A stretch of DNA of 64,000 bases from Flavipsychrobacter sp. (GTDB lineage Bacteria > Bacteroidota > Bacteroidia > Chitinophagales > Chitinophagaceae). The stretch lies in NCBI GenBank assembly GCA_016787265.1, contig JAEUVF010000012.1:244463-308462 (forward strand). Reading direction: 5' to 3'. The notes beneath the pieces were generated by a model, which searched no databases, had not been told where the DNA came from, and saw only the letters and a program-made list of their open reading frames with translations. Made by a program: the position numbers and the translations under genes. Numbering within the stretch: the stretch's first letter is position 1; every line of letters begins with the position of its first letter. Shown here piece after piece: positions 8,609 through 17,587 of the stretch.

Positions 8609-9946
8609 ATGGGGAATAGCTCCGGAACTAATTTCGCCGTACGTGTTTCTCTTATCGCTGCACTCGGTGGTTTTTTGTTTGGATTTGAAACCGCTGTAAT
8701 CTCAGGAGCAGAAAAAACAATTCAATCTTTATGGAACCTGAGCTCCGGATGGCAGGGATTTACAGTAGCCTCCAGTCTGATTGGAACCGTGATCGGCTCG
8801 CTGATTGCAGGAATGCCGGCACAACGATTTGGTAGAAAAAAAGTATTGCTGGCCATCGCCTTTTTATATCTGTTATCCGCTATTGGATGTTCGCTTACAT
8901 CCATTTGGGAGTTGTTCATTTTGTTTCGATTTATAGGCGGACTGGCAGTTGGAGCATCCTCTGTGGTAGGCCCCATGTACATATCTGAAATTGCTCCGGC
9001 AAACATAAGAGGAAGACTTGCAGGCTCTTTTCAACTCAATATTGTAGCTGGTATTTTTGTAGCATACCTTACAAATTTTTTATTTGTTGGTATGGGCGAA
9101 GATTCCTGGAGATGGATGCTCGGAGTGATGGTGGTTCCGTCCATCCTCTTTGCAATCTTATTGAGAAGCATTCCGGAAAGTCCGCGCTGGTTGTGGATCA
9201 ACGGAAAACCTGATGAGGCAAAAAAAATATTTGAACGAACTGGTGATCACCAGGCTGTTGCGGAGATCCAGGACGAATCCGCCAGTGCTATAAATCCTGT
9301 TCCCGAGAAACTGTTTACTTCAAAATTCAGAAAACCCATTTTATTTGCCGTACTGCTTGCCATGTTCAATCAATTGGCCGGTATCAATGCTATCCTGTAT
9401 TATGCGCCACGCATATTTGAAATGGCTGGATTTTCCCAGGCGGATGCATATTTACAGCCTGTTTATATTGGAGTTGCCAACCTGTTGTTTACCTTACTGG
9501 CGATGACCATGATTGACCGTTTTGGAAGAAAAAAACTGCTCATCATCGGTTCGCTTGGAATGATTCTGTTTTTGGGACTAACTGCTATGGCGTTCAGAGG
9601 AGATATGGCAGGTAATCAACTGGTATTGATTTACCTGATTGGCTTCATTGCATTCTTCGCTTTTTCACAGGGCGCTGTCATCTGGGTTTTTATTGCAGAA
9701 ATCTTTCCCAATTCAGTACGTTCCCAGGGAGGATCATTGGGTAGTTTCACTCATTGGATTATGGCTGCCATCATATCCTGGACCTTCCCGATCATCGTGG
9801 AAGGAAGTCCGCAGGGAGGTTATTACTCCTTTCTGTTTTATACCGTGATGATGGTCTTGCACCTCATTTTTGTAGTTCGATTTCTTCCCGAAACAAAGGG
9901 TAAAAGCCTGGAGCAAATCCAGGAAGAGCTTGGAATTGAGAAGTGA
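8609..9946 (+). CDS. Sugar porter family MFS transporter
   Basis: A 445-residue inner-membrane transporter of the sugar porter branch of the major facilitator superfamily, with twelve predicted helices. Diagnostic motifs are RFGRKK between helices 2 and 3, PESPRWL after helix 6, NQLAGINAILYYAP in helix 7, DRFGRKK between helices 8 and 9, and PETKGKSLEQIQ at the C-terminus. It is a likely proton-linked importer of a hexose, pentose or uronate. It lies between the divergent LacI regulator and kduI, which suggests it brings in the substrate or a sugar from the same polymer. The exact sugar is undetermined. Confidence 0.93.
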   Translation: MGNSSGTNFAVRVSLIAALGGFLFGFETAVISGAEKTIQSLWNLSSGWQGFTVASSLIGTVIGSLIAGMPAQRFGRKKVLLAIAFLYLLSAIGCSLTSIWELFILFRFIGGLAVGASSVVGPMYISEIAPANIRGRLAGSFQLNIVAGIFVAYLTNFLFVGMGEDSWRWMLGVMVVPSILFAILLRSIPESPRWLWINGKPDEAKKIFERTGDHQAVAEIQDESASAINPVPEKLFTSKFRKPILFAVLLAMFNQLAGINAILYYAPRIFEMAGFSQADAYLQPVYIGVANLLFTLLAMTMIDRFGRKKLLIIGSLGMILFLGLTAMAFRGDMAGNQLVLIYLIGFIAFFAFSQGAVIWVFIAEIFPNSVRSQGGSLGSFTHWIMAAIISWTFPIIVEGSPQGGYYSFLFYTVMMVLHLIFVVRFLPETKGKSLEQIQEELGIEK

Positions 9947-9958
9947 AAGTCCATTCAG

Positions 9959-9972
9959 TGAAAACGTTTGCA
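9959..9972. promoter_or_regulatory. LacI-type operator upstream of kduI
   Basis: TGAAAACGTTTGCA is a near-perfect palindrome: its two 7-base halves agree at six positions and it has the central CG typical of LacI-family operators. It sits 58 bases before the kduI ATG and just after the sugar-porter stop. The LacI-type protein encoded at 7516-8556 is the obvious candidate to bind it. Confidence 0.65.
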
Positions 9973-10030
9973 TAATTAAATCGCAGACGCTGCCGGTGTT
10001 TTGCTTTCTGAATCCTTAGTTTAGCCCGTA

Positions 10031-10873
10031 ATGCAAAACAGTATGGAGATTCGCTTTCAGCAAAGTCCGAAAGAAACCCGGTCTATGGGAACTTCGGAAC
10101 TCAGGGAAAATTTTCTGATTGAAAACATGGTGCAATCAGATCAGATAAAACTTGTATACACTCATTACGACCGCATGATTATTGGGGGTATTCAGCCTGT
10201 CAAACAGGTGCTGGAATTACCGAATCATCCGGAATTGAGAGCAGCATATTTCCTGGAGAGAAGAGAAGCAGGAGTTATAAATGTGGGTGGCAAAGGACGA
10301 ATAATTGCTGATGGACAGAGCTATGAAGTAAACAAACTGGATTGTCTCTATATAGGAAAGGGTGTTCAATCCGTACGTTTTCAAAGTGCAGATGCAGCCA
10401 ATCCTTCAGTTTTTTATCTGTTGTCTGCTCCTGCACATAAGGAGTATGCAACACGATTGATGAAAAAAGAAGAAGTGTTGCCGGTTCAGATGGGTGCGAT
10501 TTCAACCTCCAATCAGCGAACCATTTACAAATACATTTTCGAAGAGGGAATTCACAGCTGTCAACTTGTAATGGGACTTACTGTACTGGCCGAAGGAAGT
10601 GTGTGGAATACGATGCCTGCGCATACGCATACCCGTAGGATGGAAGCATATTTTTATTTCGATCTGGATTTCAATCAGCGGGTCATGCATTTTATGGGTG
10701 AACCCACAGAAACCCGTCACCTGGTGATAGCTAATCACGAGGCTGTTATTTCTCCACCCTGGTCCATTCATTCCGGTTGTGGTACTGCCAGTTATTCTTT
10801 TATCTGGGGGATGGCCGGAGAGAATTATACATACACCGATATGGATCCGGCTCCAATAGAAACCCTGAAATAA
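10031..10873 (+). CDS. kduI: 5-dehydro-4-deoxy-D-glucuronate isomerase
   Basis: KduI converts 5-keto-4-deoxyuronate, released by polysaccharide lyases from pectin or glycosaminoglycans, into 3-deoxy-D-glycero-2,5-hexodiulosonate. At 280 residues it matches the family length (about 278). The zinc site known from the E. coli enzyme is intact: His198 and His200 in PAHTHTRRMEA, Glu205, and His247 in PPWSIHSG. A cupin-like double barrel runs the whole length. An in-frame ATG at 10043 is a possible alternative start. It is preceded by a LacI-type operator and followed 15 bases later by the DUF4861 gene. The KduD reductase expected next in the pathway is not in the window. Confidence 0.95.
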   Translation: MQNSMEIRFQQSPKETRSMGTSELRENFLIENMVQSDQIKLVYTHYDRMIIGGIQPVKQVLELPNHPELRAAYFLERREAGVINVGGKGRIIADGQSYEVNKLDCLYIGKGVQSVRFQSADAANPSVFYLLSAPAHKEYATRLMKKEEVLPVQMGAISTSNQRTIYKYIFEEGIHSCQLVMGLTVLAEGSVWNTMPAHTHTRRMEAYFYFDLDFNQRVMHFMGEPTETRHLVIANHEAVISPPWSIHSGCGTASYSFIWGMAGENYTYTDMDPAPIETLK

Positions 10874-10888
10874 CAAATCCTGCCTGTC

Positions 10889-12166
10889 ATGCGAAATGTT
10901 TGCTATTTATTTTTGTTGTCACTTTCACTTGCAGTAGGTGCCTGTTCTCCTCAGGCTGGAAGTTTTGAAATGGAAGTAGTCAATCCTGCTGAAACGGATC
11001 GAAAATCTGCCCTGGTGATTTTATCCCGTACATCCATTGCCCAAAAAGCAATTGGGAAAGCGGCACCTTATTACGAGGTGATGATCAACAAAAACAAAAC
11101 AGCTGTTCAGTTTGATGATTTAAACGGTGATAGAGAGTGGGATGAATTGGTTTTTCTGTATGATTTTGCTCCTAAGGAAACACTCGCAGTTACACTGCTT
11201 CCATCTGATGCAAAACCGTCCGAAACCACGGATTCAAAAGCACATGTGCGCCATCAGCGACTGTTGAAAGATGGTAGCTTTGGTCCTGCCCTTGCAGCAG
11301 ATACCATTGATGGAAATCAGCGGCCAACTGATTTCAGTAAACAGAAGCTGCCTCCGTTTCTGACGGAAGGTCCCGCCTGGGAAAACAACCGCGTCGGGTT
11401 CCGGCTTTACTATGATACACGCAATGGAAAAGATATCTGGGGCAAACTCAAGCCGGAAATGGTGTTGGATAAAGTGGGAGTAGACAGTACCTCCAATTAT
11501 CATACACTTAATGATTGGGGAATGGATCTTCTTAAAGTGGGGGCTTCCCTGGGCGCGGGCGCACTTGCTTTGTATATTCCGGATATTGAAGGAAAGGATA
11601 CCCTTGTTCGGGTAGGTGGTTCCAATATGGGAACAATGATTTATGAACGCGTGGCAGATGGTCCGGTGCGTGCAGTATTCAGGATGCATTATAAAAACTG
11701 GAAACTTCATCCTGATCTCTCACCTATATCCTTAACCGAAGAAATACGGATCTGGGGCGGACAGCTATTTTATGAATCAGCAGTGAGTGTTACCGCTTTG
11801 CCCGCAAATGCTTCACTGGTAACCGGTATGGTGAATTTATATGATGCACCCAATAAAGAAATCACGGAAGGCCAGGCAGCAGCCCTGTACACCCATCATC
11901 TCCAAAGTGAAAACAAGGATCAGCTCGGAATGGCCATTCTGCTGAATAAAAATGAATTACAGGAATTCATTGCTGCAAAAAATTCGGATACGGATATTCG
12001 TAATACCTACCTGGTAAAAATGAAAACCAGTGAAACTCAGCTGAACCGATTCAGGTTTTATGCTGCATGGGAAAAATCAGACCCAAAGCTGGCAGACGCT
12101 GCCAGTTTTGAAGCATTTCTGAAGGAGGAGCTTAAAGCATTTCAGCAACCTTTAATAGTTAACTGA
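10889..12166 (+). CDS. DUF4861 family lipoprotein
   Basis: A 425-residue protein with a lipoprotein signal peptide (LSLAVGAC, Cys near residue 19), so it is likely anchored to a membrane facing the periplasm. The remainder matches my recollection of the DUF4861 family, which tends to sit next to kduI and uronate genes in Bacteroidota. An aldose-epimerase-like beta-sandwich fold is plausible from the pattern but no catalytic residues can be named. Its stop codon overlaps the ATG of the downstream kinase by one base, showing tight translational coupling. It may process an unsaturated or modified uronate before uptake; that is inference. Confidence 0.8.
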   Translation: MRNVCYLFLLSLSLAVGACSPQAGSFEMEVVNPAETDRKSALVILSRTSIAQKAIGKAAPYYEVMINKNKTAVQFDDLNGDREWDELVFLYDFAPKETLAVTLLPSDAKPSETTDSKAHVRHQRLLKDGSFGPALAADTIDGNQRPTDFSKQKLPPFLTEGPAWENNRVGFRLYYDTRNGKDIWGKLKPEMVLDKVGVDSTSNYHTLNDWGMDLLKVGASLGAGALALYIPDIEGKDTLVRVGGSNMGTMIYERVADGPVRAVFRMHYKNWKLHPDLSPISLTEEIRIWGGQLFYESAVSVTALPANASLVTGMVNLYDAPNKEITEGQAAALYTHHLQSENKDQLGMAILLNKNELQEFIAAKNSDTDIRNTYLVKMKTSETQLNRFRFYAAWEKSDPKLADAASFEAFLKEELKAFQQPLIVN

Positions 12167-13182
12167 TGAAAAAGATCGCCTGCCTGGGAGAGTTTCTTTT
12201 ACGGATGTCACCTGAATTACCGGCTGTATGGATGCAGCAGGCGTCTATGCCGGTTTACCTGGGCGGAGCCGAGTTCAATGTGGCGGCCGCACTCAGCCAT
12301 TGGCAGCACCCGGTTAAATATATTTCTGCTTTGCCTGAGAACAGCATGGCCGATGATGTGCTGCGTGAAATGCAGCGCATGGGAATAGATACTTCTGCCA
12401 TGCAACGTACCGGAAATCGCATCGGAATTTATTTTCTTCCCCAGGGTGCTGATCTGAAAAATGCAGGAGTTATTTATGATCGGGCAGGGTCTTCTTTTGC
12501 CACCCTCGAACCTGGAAGAATGGATTGGGAAAATTTACTCGCCGATTGTGACCTCTTTCATTTCAGCGCGATTAGTCCCGCACTCAATGCAACTGCCGCA
12601 GCTGTCTGCAAAGAAGCCGTTGAAGCCGCTGTCTCCCTGGGATTAACCATCTCGGTTGATCTCAATTACCGGAATAAACTTTGGAAATATGGTTCAGCTC
12701 CAAAAGAAGTTATGCCGGAATTGATTCAGCATTGCAGTATTGTAATGGGAAATATCTGGTCGGCAGCTGAATTACTTGGAGCACCACTGGATAATTCATT
12801 GATAGCATCAAAAACTAAAGCAGCTTATCTCCAACAGGCCACAACTACGGCTGCCTATATCCGTGAGCTGGCACCATCCTGTAGTTGGGTAGCCAATACC
12901 TTTCGCTTTGATCAGCAGGAAGGTATCTGTTATTACGCAACCTTGGATAGTACGGATGGCCAGGTCGTTTCCAGCGAATGGAAGATTCAAAACATCATAG
13001 ACCGGGTTGGCAGTGGCGACTGTTTCATGGCTGCATTAATTCATAGTTTTCTCCAGAAAAAGGATGCTGCCGACACAGTAAACCTGGCTTCAGCTGCTGC
13101 GGTTGGAAAACTGCAGGAAAAGGGCGATTTTACCCGTCAAACCCTGGCTTCCATATGTAAAAAAATTGCTAATCATGGCTGA
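12166..13182 (+). CDS. kdgK: 2-dehydro-3-deoxygluconate kinase (PfkB family)
   Basis: A 338-residue sugar kinase of the PfkB/ribokinase family. GGAEFNVAAAL near residue 33 is the first family signature and the C-terminal VGSGDCFMAAL holds the catalytic Asp and anion hole. Its position directly before KDPG aldolase points to KDG kinase: KDG plus ATP gives KDPG. The start overlaps the DUF4861 stop by one base and its own end overlaps the aldolase by eight bases, so all three are one operon. The closest alternative is a fructokinase-like role, less likely here. Confidence 0.9.
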   Translation: MKKIACLGEFLLRMSPELPAVWMQQASMPVYLGGAEFNVAAALSHWQHPVKYISALPENSMADDVLREMQRMGIDTSAMQRTGNRIGIYFLPQGADLKNAGVIYDRAGSSFATLEPGRMDWENLLADCDLFHFSAISPALNATAAAVCKEAVEAAVSLGLTISVDLNYRNKLWKYGSAPKEVMPELIQHCSIVMGNIWSAAELLGAPLDNSLIASKTKAAYLQQATTTAAYIRELAPSCSWVANTFRFDQQEGICYYATLDSTDGQVVSSEWKIQNIIDRVGSGDCFMAALIHSFLQKKDAADTVNLASAAAVGKLQEKGDFTRQTLASICKKIANHG

Positions 13183-13834
13183 TCATTCTATTATTTATTC
13201 CAGACTCAGAGAGCAGGCTGTACTTCCATTATTTTATCATCCTGATTATGGTGTTTGTGAACAAACGATGCAGGCATTGTATGATGGCGGTATCCGGATA
13301 GTGGAGTTTACCAATAGGGGAGAGCAGGCCCTGGGTCATTTTACGGAACTGATCAAAAAAAGAAATTCCAGCTGGCCGGATCTGATCCTGGCAATTGGCA
13401 CCATCAAAACACCGGCTCAGGCTACTGCTTTTCTAGATGCAGGTGCAGACCTGGTGATTTGTCCGGGTACTGTACAGTCAGTAGGAGAAACTGTACATGC
13501 AGCAGGTAAACCCTGGATACCAGGAGCCATGACGGTATCCGAGATTTTACTGGCGCAAGCTACCGGGGCTGAGTTCATCAAACTCTTCCCCGGAAATCTG
13601 CTGGGCCCTTCTTTCATGGCAGGTATCCGGGATATATTTCCGGAACTCAGTTTTATGCCAACCGGTGGAGTAGAACTAACGATTGATAATTTGGAAGCCT
13701 GGTTTCGGGCGGGAGTAAGCGCAGTAGGTTTGGGCAGTAAATTCCTGTCGAAGGAATTGCTGGCCAGTGGTGATTATGCGCAGATAACAAAGGATGCGAA
13801 ACGAGCGCTGGAACTGGTGAAACAGGTAAAATAA
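13175..13834 (+). CDS. eda: KDPG/KHG aldolase
   Basis: A 219-residue class I aldolase that splits 2-keto-3-deoxy-6-phosphogluconate into pyruvate and glyceraldehyde 3-phosphate. The Schiff-base Lys is at about residue 136 in GAEFIKLFPG, the catalytic Glu at 44 in RIVEFTNRG, and PTGGV forms the phosphate loop. I chose the ATG at 13175, inside the end of kdgK, because upstream residues in this frame do not look like the family. It ends the uronate breakdown route and is followed 14 bases later by the hexuronate transporter gene. Confidence 0.95.
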   Translation: MADHSIIYSRLREQAVLPLFYHPDYGVCEQTMQALYDGGIRIVEFTNRGEQALGHFTELIKKRNSSWPDLILAIGTIKTPAQATAFLDAGADLVICPGTVQSVGETVHAAGKPWIPGAMTVSEILLAQATGAEFIKLFPGNLLGPSFMAGIRDIFPELSFMPTGGVELTIDNLEAWFRAGVSAVGLGSKFLSKELLASGDYAQITKDAKRALELVKQVK

Positions 13835-13848
13835 ATGTACTTGACCAT

Positions 13849-15141
13849 ATGAAAAATGAAAAAACGAACTATCGGTGGACGATATGCGGACTGGTATTTT
13901 TTGCTACTACGATCAACTATCTCGACCGTGCGGTTATAAGTTTATTAAAAGGCCCGCTTGAACTGGAATTTGGCTGGTCTGAATCAGACTATGCAGATAT
14001 TGTAATTGCCTTTCAGTTATCTTATGCTGTCGGTTTATTATTGATGGGCCCCCTGGTTGATAAGATAGGAACCAGGATGGGATATGCACTGGCCATCATT
14101 GGATGGAGCTTTGCTGCCGGCGGTCATGCGCTGGTGAGTTCAACATTTGGGTTTATACTGGCGAGAGCAGCATTAGGGATAACGGAAGCCGGTAATTTTC
14201 CCGCAGCCATCAAAACCGTAGCGGAATGGTTTCCCAAAAAAGAAAGAGCACTGGCAACCGGACTCTTTAATTCGGGAGCCAATGTGGGCGCCATCCTGGC
14301 ACCACTGACTGTTCCCTATATTGCGGCTACCTGGGGTTGGGAGTGGGCATTCATTTTAACAGCTGCAACCGGTTTTATCTGGCTGATCTTCTGGTTGAAA
14401 TCTTACAAAGCTCCTGCTGTTCATCCAAAAGTAAACAGTGAGGAACTGGCCCATATTAACAGTGATTCAGCACAGGAACCAACCACCGATAATAGTCCAA
14501 AACTCCCCTGGTTCAGCCTGCTTGGATTCCGGCAAACCTGGGCTTTTGTGCTTGGTAAATTTCTAACTGATCCGGTGTGGTGGTTTTATCTCTTCTGGCT
14601 GCCTTCCTTCCTGAAAGCGGAGTATCAGATGGACAATACTGCTATCGCCATACCGGTTGCACTGGTTTACATGATGTCAACGATAGGTAGCGTGGTTGGA
14701 GGCTGGTTGCCCTTACGTTTTATCAAATCCGGGTGGCCGGTATTCAGAAGTCGCAAGACTGCCATGTTCATTTATGCCCTGGGAGCTTTGCCGGTGATGC
14801 TGGCACAATGGCTCGGAAGTATTAATATGTGGCTGGCGGTTTTGATCATCGGACTGGCTGCTGCGGCTCACCAGGCCTGGAGTGCCAATATATTCACCAC
14901 CGTATCCGATATGTTTCCCAAGTCTTCCGTTGGATCGGTAACCGGTTTGGGCGGGATGGCTGGTGCATTGGGCGGCATCTTAATTGCCAAGATGGCCGGA
15001 CTTCTATTTGATCATTACAAGGCCCTGGGCAAAATTGAAGCAGGTTATTTTATCATGTTCCTGGTTTGTTCCATGGCCTACCTGGTGGCCTGGGGAGTTA
15101 TGCACCTGCTGGTTCCTAAAATGAAAGAGATTAAAGTTTGA
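13849..15141 (+). CDS. MFS transporter, anion:cation symporter family, ExuT-like
   Basis: A 430-residue twelve-helix transporter of the ACS branch of the MFS, which includes the hexuronate transporter ExuT and glucarate transporters. The N-terminal NYLDRAVIS segment, the GPLVDKIGTRMGY loop and GITEAGNFPAAIKTVAEWFPKKERA are typical of that branch. With KDG kinase and KDPG aldolase just upstream, a proton-coupled importer of glucuronate, galacturonate or KDG is likely. It is the second MFS transporter in this locus, after the sugar porter at 8609, so the pair probably handle different substrates. Confidence 0.9.
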   Translation: MKNEKTNYRWTICGLVFFATTINYLDRAVISLLKGPLELEFGWSESDYADIVIAFQLSYAVGLLLMGPLVDKIGTRMGYALAIIGWSFAAGGHALVSSTFGFILARAALGITEAGNFPAAIKTVAEWFPKKERALATGLFNSGANVGAILAPLTVPYIAATWGWEWAFILTAATGFIWLIFWLKSYKAPAVHPKVNSEELAHINSDSAQEPTTDNSPKLPWFSLLGFRQTWAFVLGKFLTDPVWWFYLFWLPSFLKAEYQMDNTAIAIPVALVYMMSTIGSVVGGWLPLRFIKSGWPVFRSRKTAMFIYALGALPVMLAQWLGSINMWLAVLIIGLAAAAHQAWSANIFTTVSDMFPKSSVGSVTGLGGMAGALGGILIAKMAGLLFDHYKALGKIEAGYFIMFLVCSMAYLVAWGVMHLLVPKMKEIKV

Positions 15142-15166
15142 TTATTTTAGATCTCAAAAAGCAATC

Positions 15167-16084
15167 ATGCCAACTGCCATTTGGGGAATTGATCTTGGAG
15201 GAACAAAAATTGAGGGGGTAATCTTACCGGGTACCGGTGATCCGCAGCCGATACTGAGAACCCGCCTCCCAACGGAAGCCGATAAGGGATATCAGCATAT
15301 AGTTACCCAGATTGGAGTGCTGGTGAAACGCATGGCGGAGGAATCAGGCCTGGTTCCCAACCGAATAGGAATTGGTACACCGGGTGTATTGGATCCGGTT
15401 CTTCAAACCATGAAAAACTGTAACAGCACCGCGCTGAATGGGAATCCACTGAAAGCAGACCTTGAAAATGAGTTGGGGATACCAGTGGTACTGGCCAATG
15501 ATGCCAACTGCTTCGCGCTTGCGGAAACGCACTGGGGGGCTGTTAAGCAGGATGTGCCGGATGCACGCTTGGTATTTGGTATCATCATGGGAACGGGGGT
15601 AGGAGGAGGCATTGTTCATAAGGGAGAGATTTGGGAAGGTAAAAATGGAATCGCCGGAGAATGGGGTCATATATTCCTGGATGAATCCGGCGGACCCTGT
15701 TATTGTGGTCGGGTTGGTTGTGTAGAAACTATTTTAAGCGGACCGGCACTGCAACGTTATTATAGCAAGGTTTCAGGATTAAAAAAGAGTTTAAAAGAAA
15801 TTGTGGACGCATCCCGCCAGGGTGAAGAGGCGGCCATTCAGACAATGGAGCGGCTTCATTTAAATTTTGGCAAGGCGGTATCCATCATCACCAATCTGCT
15901 GGATCCGGATGTGATAGTTGTTGGTGGAGGGGTTGGTAATATTGTCAGCATTTATACGGAAGGGAAGGCTAGTCTCGAAAAACATATCTTCAATAACCGG
16001 TTGGATACGCCTGTTCTGGCACCCAAATTGGGCGATAGTGCAGGCGTGTTTGGTGCAGCCGCACTGGTGGCTGGCCATCGCTAA
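15167..16084 (+). CDS. ROK family sugar kinase
   Basis: A 305-residue ROK (repressor, ORF, kinase) protein without a DNA-binding domain, so a sugar kinase rather than a regulator. The ATP phosphate-binding motif WGIDLGGTKIEG is at the N-terminus, the catalytic region includes the NDANCFALAE loop, and GEWGH plus CYCGRVGCVE form the ROK zinc site. Glucokinase or N-acetylhexosamine kinase activity is typical. It lies 26 bases past the ExuT-like gene and may share its transcript, feeding free hexoses from the same polymer into glycolysis. Confidence 0.9.
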   Translation: MPTAIWGIDLGGTKIEGVILPGTGDPQPILRTRLPTEADKGYQHIVTQIGVLVKRMAEESGLVPNRIGIGTPGVLDPVLQTMKNCNSTALNGNPLKADLENELGIPVVLANDANCFALAETHWGAVKQDVPDARLVFGIIMGTGVGGGIVHKGEIWEGKNGIAGEWGHIFLDESGGPCYCGRVGCVETILSGPALQRYYSKVSGLKKSLKEIVDASRQGEEAAIQTMERLHLNFGKAVSIITNLLDPDVIVVGGGVGNIVSIYTEGKASLEKHIFNNRLDTPVLAPKLGDSAGVFGAAALVAGHR

Positions 16085-16098
16085 GTGCCGGAATCAAC

Positions 16099-17313
16099 AT
16101 GGAATTTTTTTTTCAAATACTGTTTTGGGGTAGCCTGCTATTGATATTTTATATCTATATCGGATATGGGTTCTTGGTGTATTTACTCGTGAGGCGAAAA
16201 AAGAGAACTAACCGGGAGGAAATATCAGATTCGGAATTGCCATCACTGACAGTGATTATCCCTGCTTTCAATGAGGCCGCGGTAATAGGCGGGAAGATCC
16301 GAAACACGCTCTCTTTAAGATACCCAAGGGAAAAATTCAGGGTACTGGTTATTACGGATGGTTCGATAGATGGTACAGAACAGATCGTTCGGGCATTTCC
16401 CCAGGTAGACCTGCTACATGGGGTGGAGCGGCTTGGCAAGGCAGCGGCCATCAACAGGGCTATGCTGGAAACAGTCAGTGAGCTGGTTGTGTTAACAGAT
16501 GCAAATACCTTATTAAATGAGGAAGCACTGATTGAGTTGGTGCAACCCTTTACCGATCCGGCCGTGGGGGCAGTGTCCGGAGAAAAACTGGTGATGAGTT
16601 CTGAGGCTGGGGAACTTTCCTCAGAAGGAGAGGGGTTGTACTGGAAATATGAATCCTTTCTGAAACGAAACGATGCCCGGCTGTATAGTATAGTAGGGGC
16701 GGCTGGGGAATTGCTGGCGCTGAAGACCAGTCTTTTTACCCCACTTGAACCTGATACCGTGCTGGATGATTTTGTACTCTCGATGCGGGTTTGTGAAGCG
16801 GGTTACAGGGTTGCTTATCAACCGAAAGCAAGGGCGGTGGAAACAGGTTCCTTCAATCTGGGAGAGGAACAGAAAAGAAAAATCCGGATAGCAGCCGGAG
16901 GGTTCCAGGCTTTATACAGGTTGTCAAAAAGCTGGAAATACAGCAACAACCCGCTTTTGTTTTTTCAATTCATTTCACATAGAGTATTGCGCTGGGTAGC
17001 AGCGGCTCCGGCGTTGATTATCCTGGGAGTAAGTACTGTTTACCTGGTAGTTAAAGGAAGTGGTTGGGTATTTGATCTGGCGGGACTGGCCCAGCTCATT
17101 TTTTATACCCTGGCGGTAGTTGGCTGGCTGGGGGCTCGTACAAATACGAAATGGCCTGTCGTATATATCCCTTACTACTTTGTTTTCATGCATTGGGCAA
17201 TCCTGGCTGGCCTTGTAAAATACCTTTCAGGCAGAACAGATGCCAGGTGGGAAAAAGCAAGCCGCATAAGGATTCCCGTTAATCCGGAACCGGTGGAGGA
17301 CTCGCGTGAGTAA
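16099..17313 (+). CDS. Glycosyltransferase family 2, membrane-bound
   Basis: A 404-residue GT2 enzyme for polysaccharide synthesis at the inner membrane. An N-terminal membrane helix (about 5-30) is followed by the GT-A domain: VIIPAFNEA at the nucleotide-binding strand, VITDGSIDGT, and the metal-binding LTDANTL. The acceptor-side acidic motif is LDDFVLS. Three or four helices at about 290-385 make a C-terminal membrane bundle, as in processive GT2 enzymes. It starts 14 bases after the ROK kinase but fits better with the polysaccharide genes that follow. Confidence 0.9.
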   Translation: MEFFFQILFWGSLLLIFYIYIGYGFLVYLLVRRKKRTNREEISDSELPSLTVIIPAFNEAAVIGGKIRNTLSLRYPREKFRVLVITDGSIDGTEQIVRAFPQVDLLHGVERLGKAAAINRAMLETVSELVVLTDANTLLNEEALIELVQPFTDPAVGAVSGEKLVMSSEAGELSSEGEGLYWKYESFLKRNDARLYSIVGAAGELLALKTSLFTPLEPDTVLDDFVLSMRVCEAGYRVAYQPKARAVETGSFNLGEEQKRKIRIAAGGFQALYRLSKSWKYSNNPLLFFQFISHRVLRWVAAAPALIILGVSTVYLVVKGSGWVFDLAGLAQLIFYTLAVVGWLGARTNTKWPVVYIPYYFVFMHWAILAGLVKYLSGRTDARWEKASRIRIPVNPEPVEDSRE

Positions 17314-17587
17314 GTATTTTTACGCTGAAATAGAAAAAAGTCTTCCGTAGATTTCTTAAAATCGAAATATATATTACTTTTACCCCACGATAGCCTAAGT
17401 ACATGCACTTAGGAAGCTTGCTTACCGTTCCACAATCCTAAGAACTCGCCTCCATTAGTAGTATTTTTCTGATTACCCATCAGCTAAAACTGATGTAGAT
17501 TGTTCCAAGTACCCATTGAAAGCCTAACCGTTCCAATTGAATTCCTATTGAAAAATTGAGTTTCTAACAAAACTTAATTATTCAAGG
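17314..17587 (+). promoter_or_regulatory. Long leader with two hairpins ahead of a receiver gene
   Basis: This 274-base gap has no gene I can support. It holds two inverted repeats: CCTAAGT/ACTTAGG with a six-base loop at 17394-17413, and CATCAG/CTGATG at 17478-17495. GTTCCA recurs three times across the gap. There is no T-run after either hairpin, so they are not classic terminators. They could be protein sites or a structured leader RNA controlling the downstream receiver and sugar transferase genes. Confidence 0.45.
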
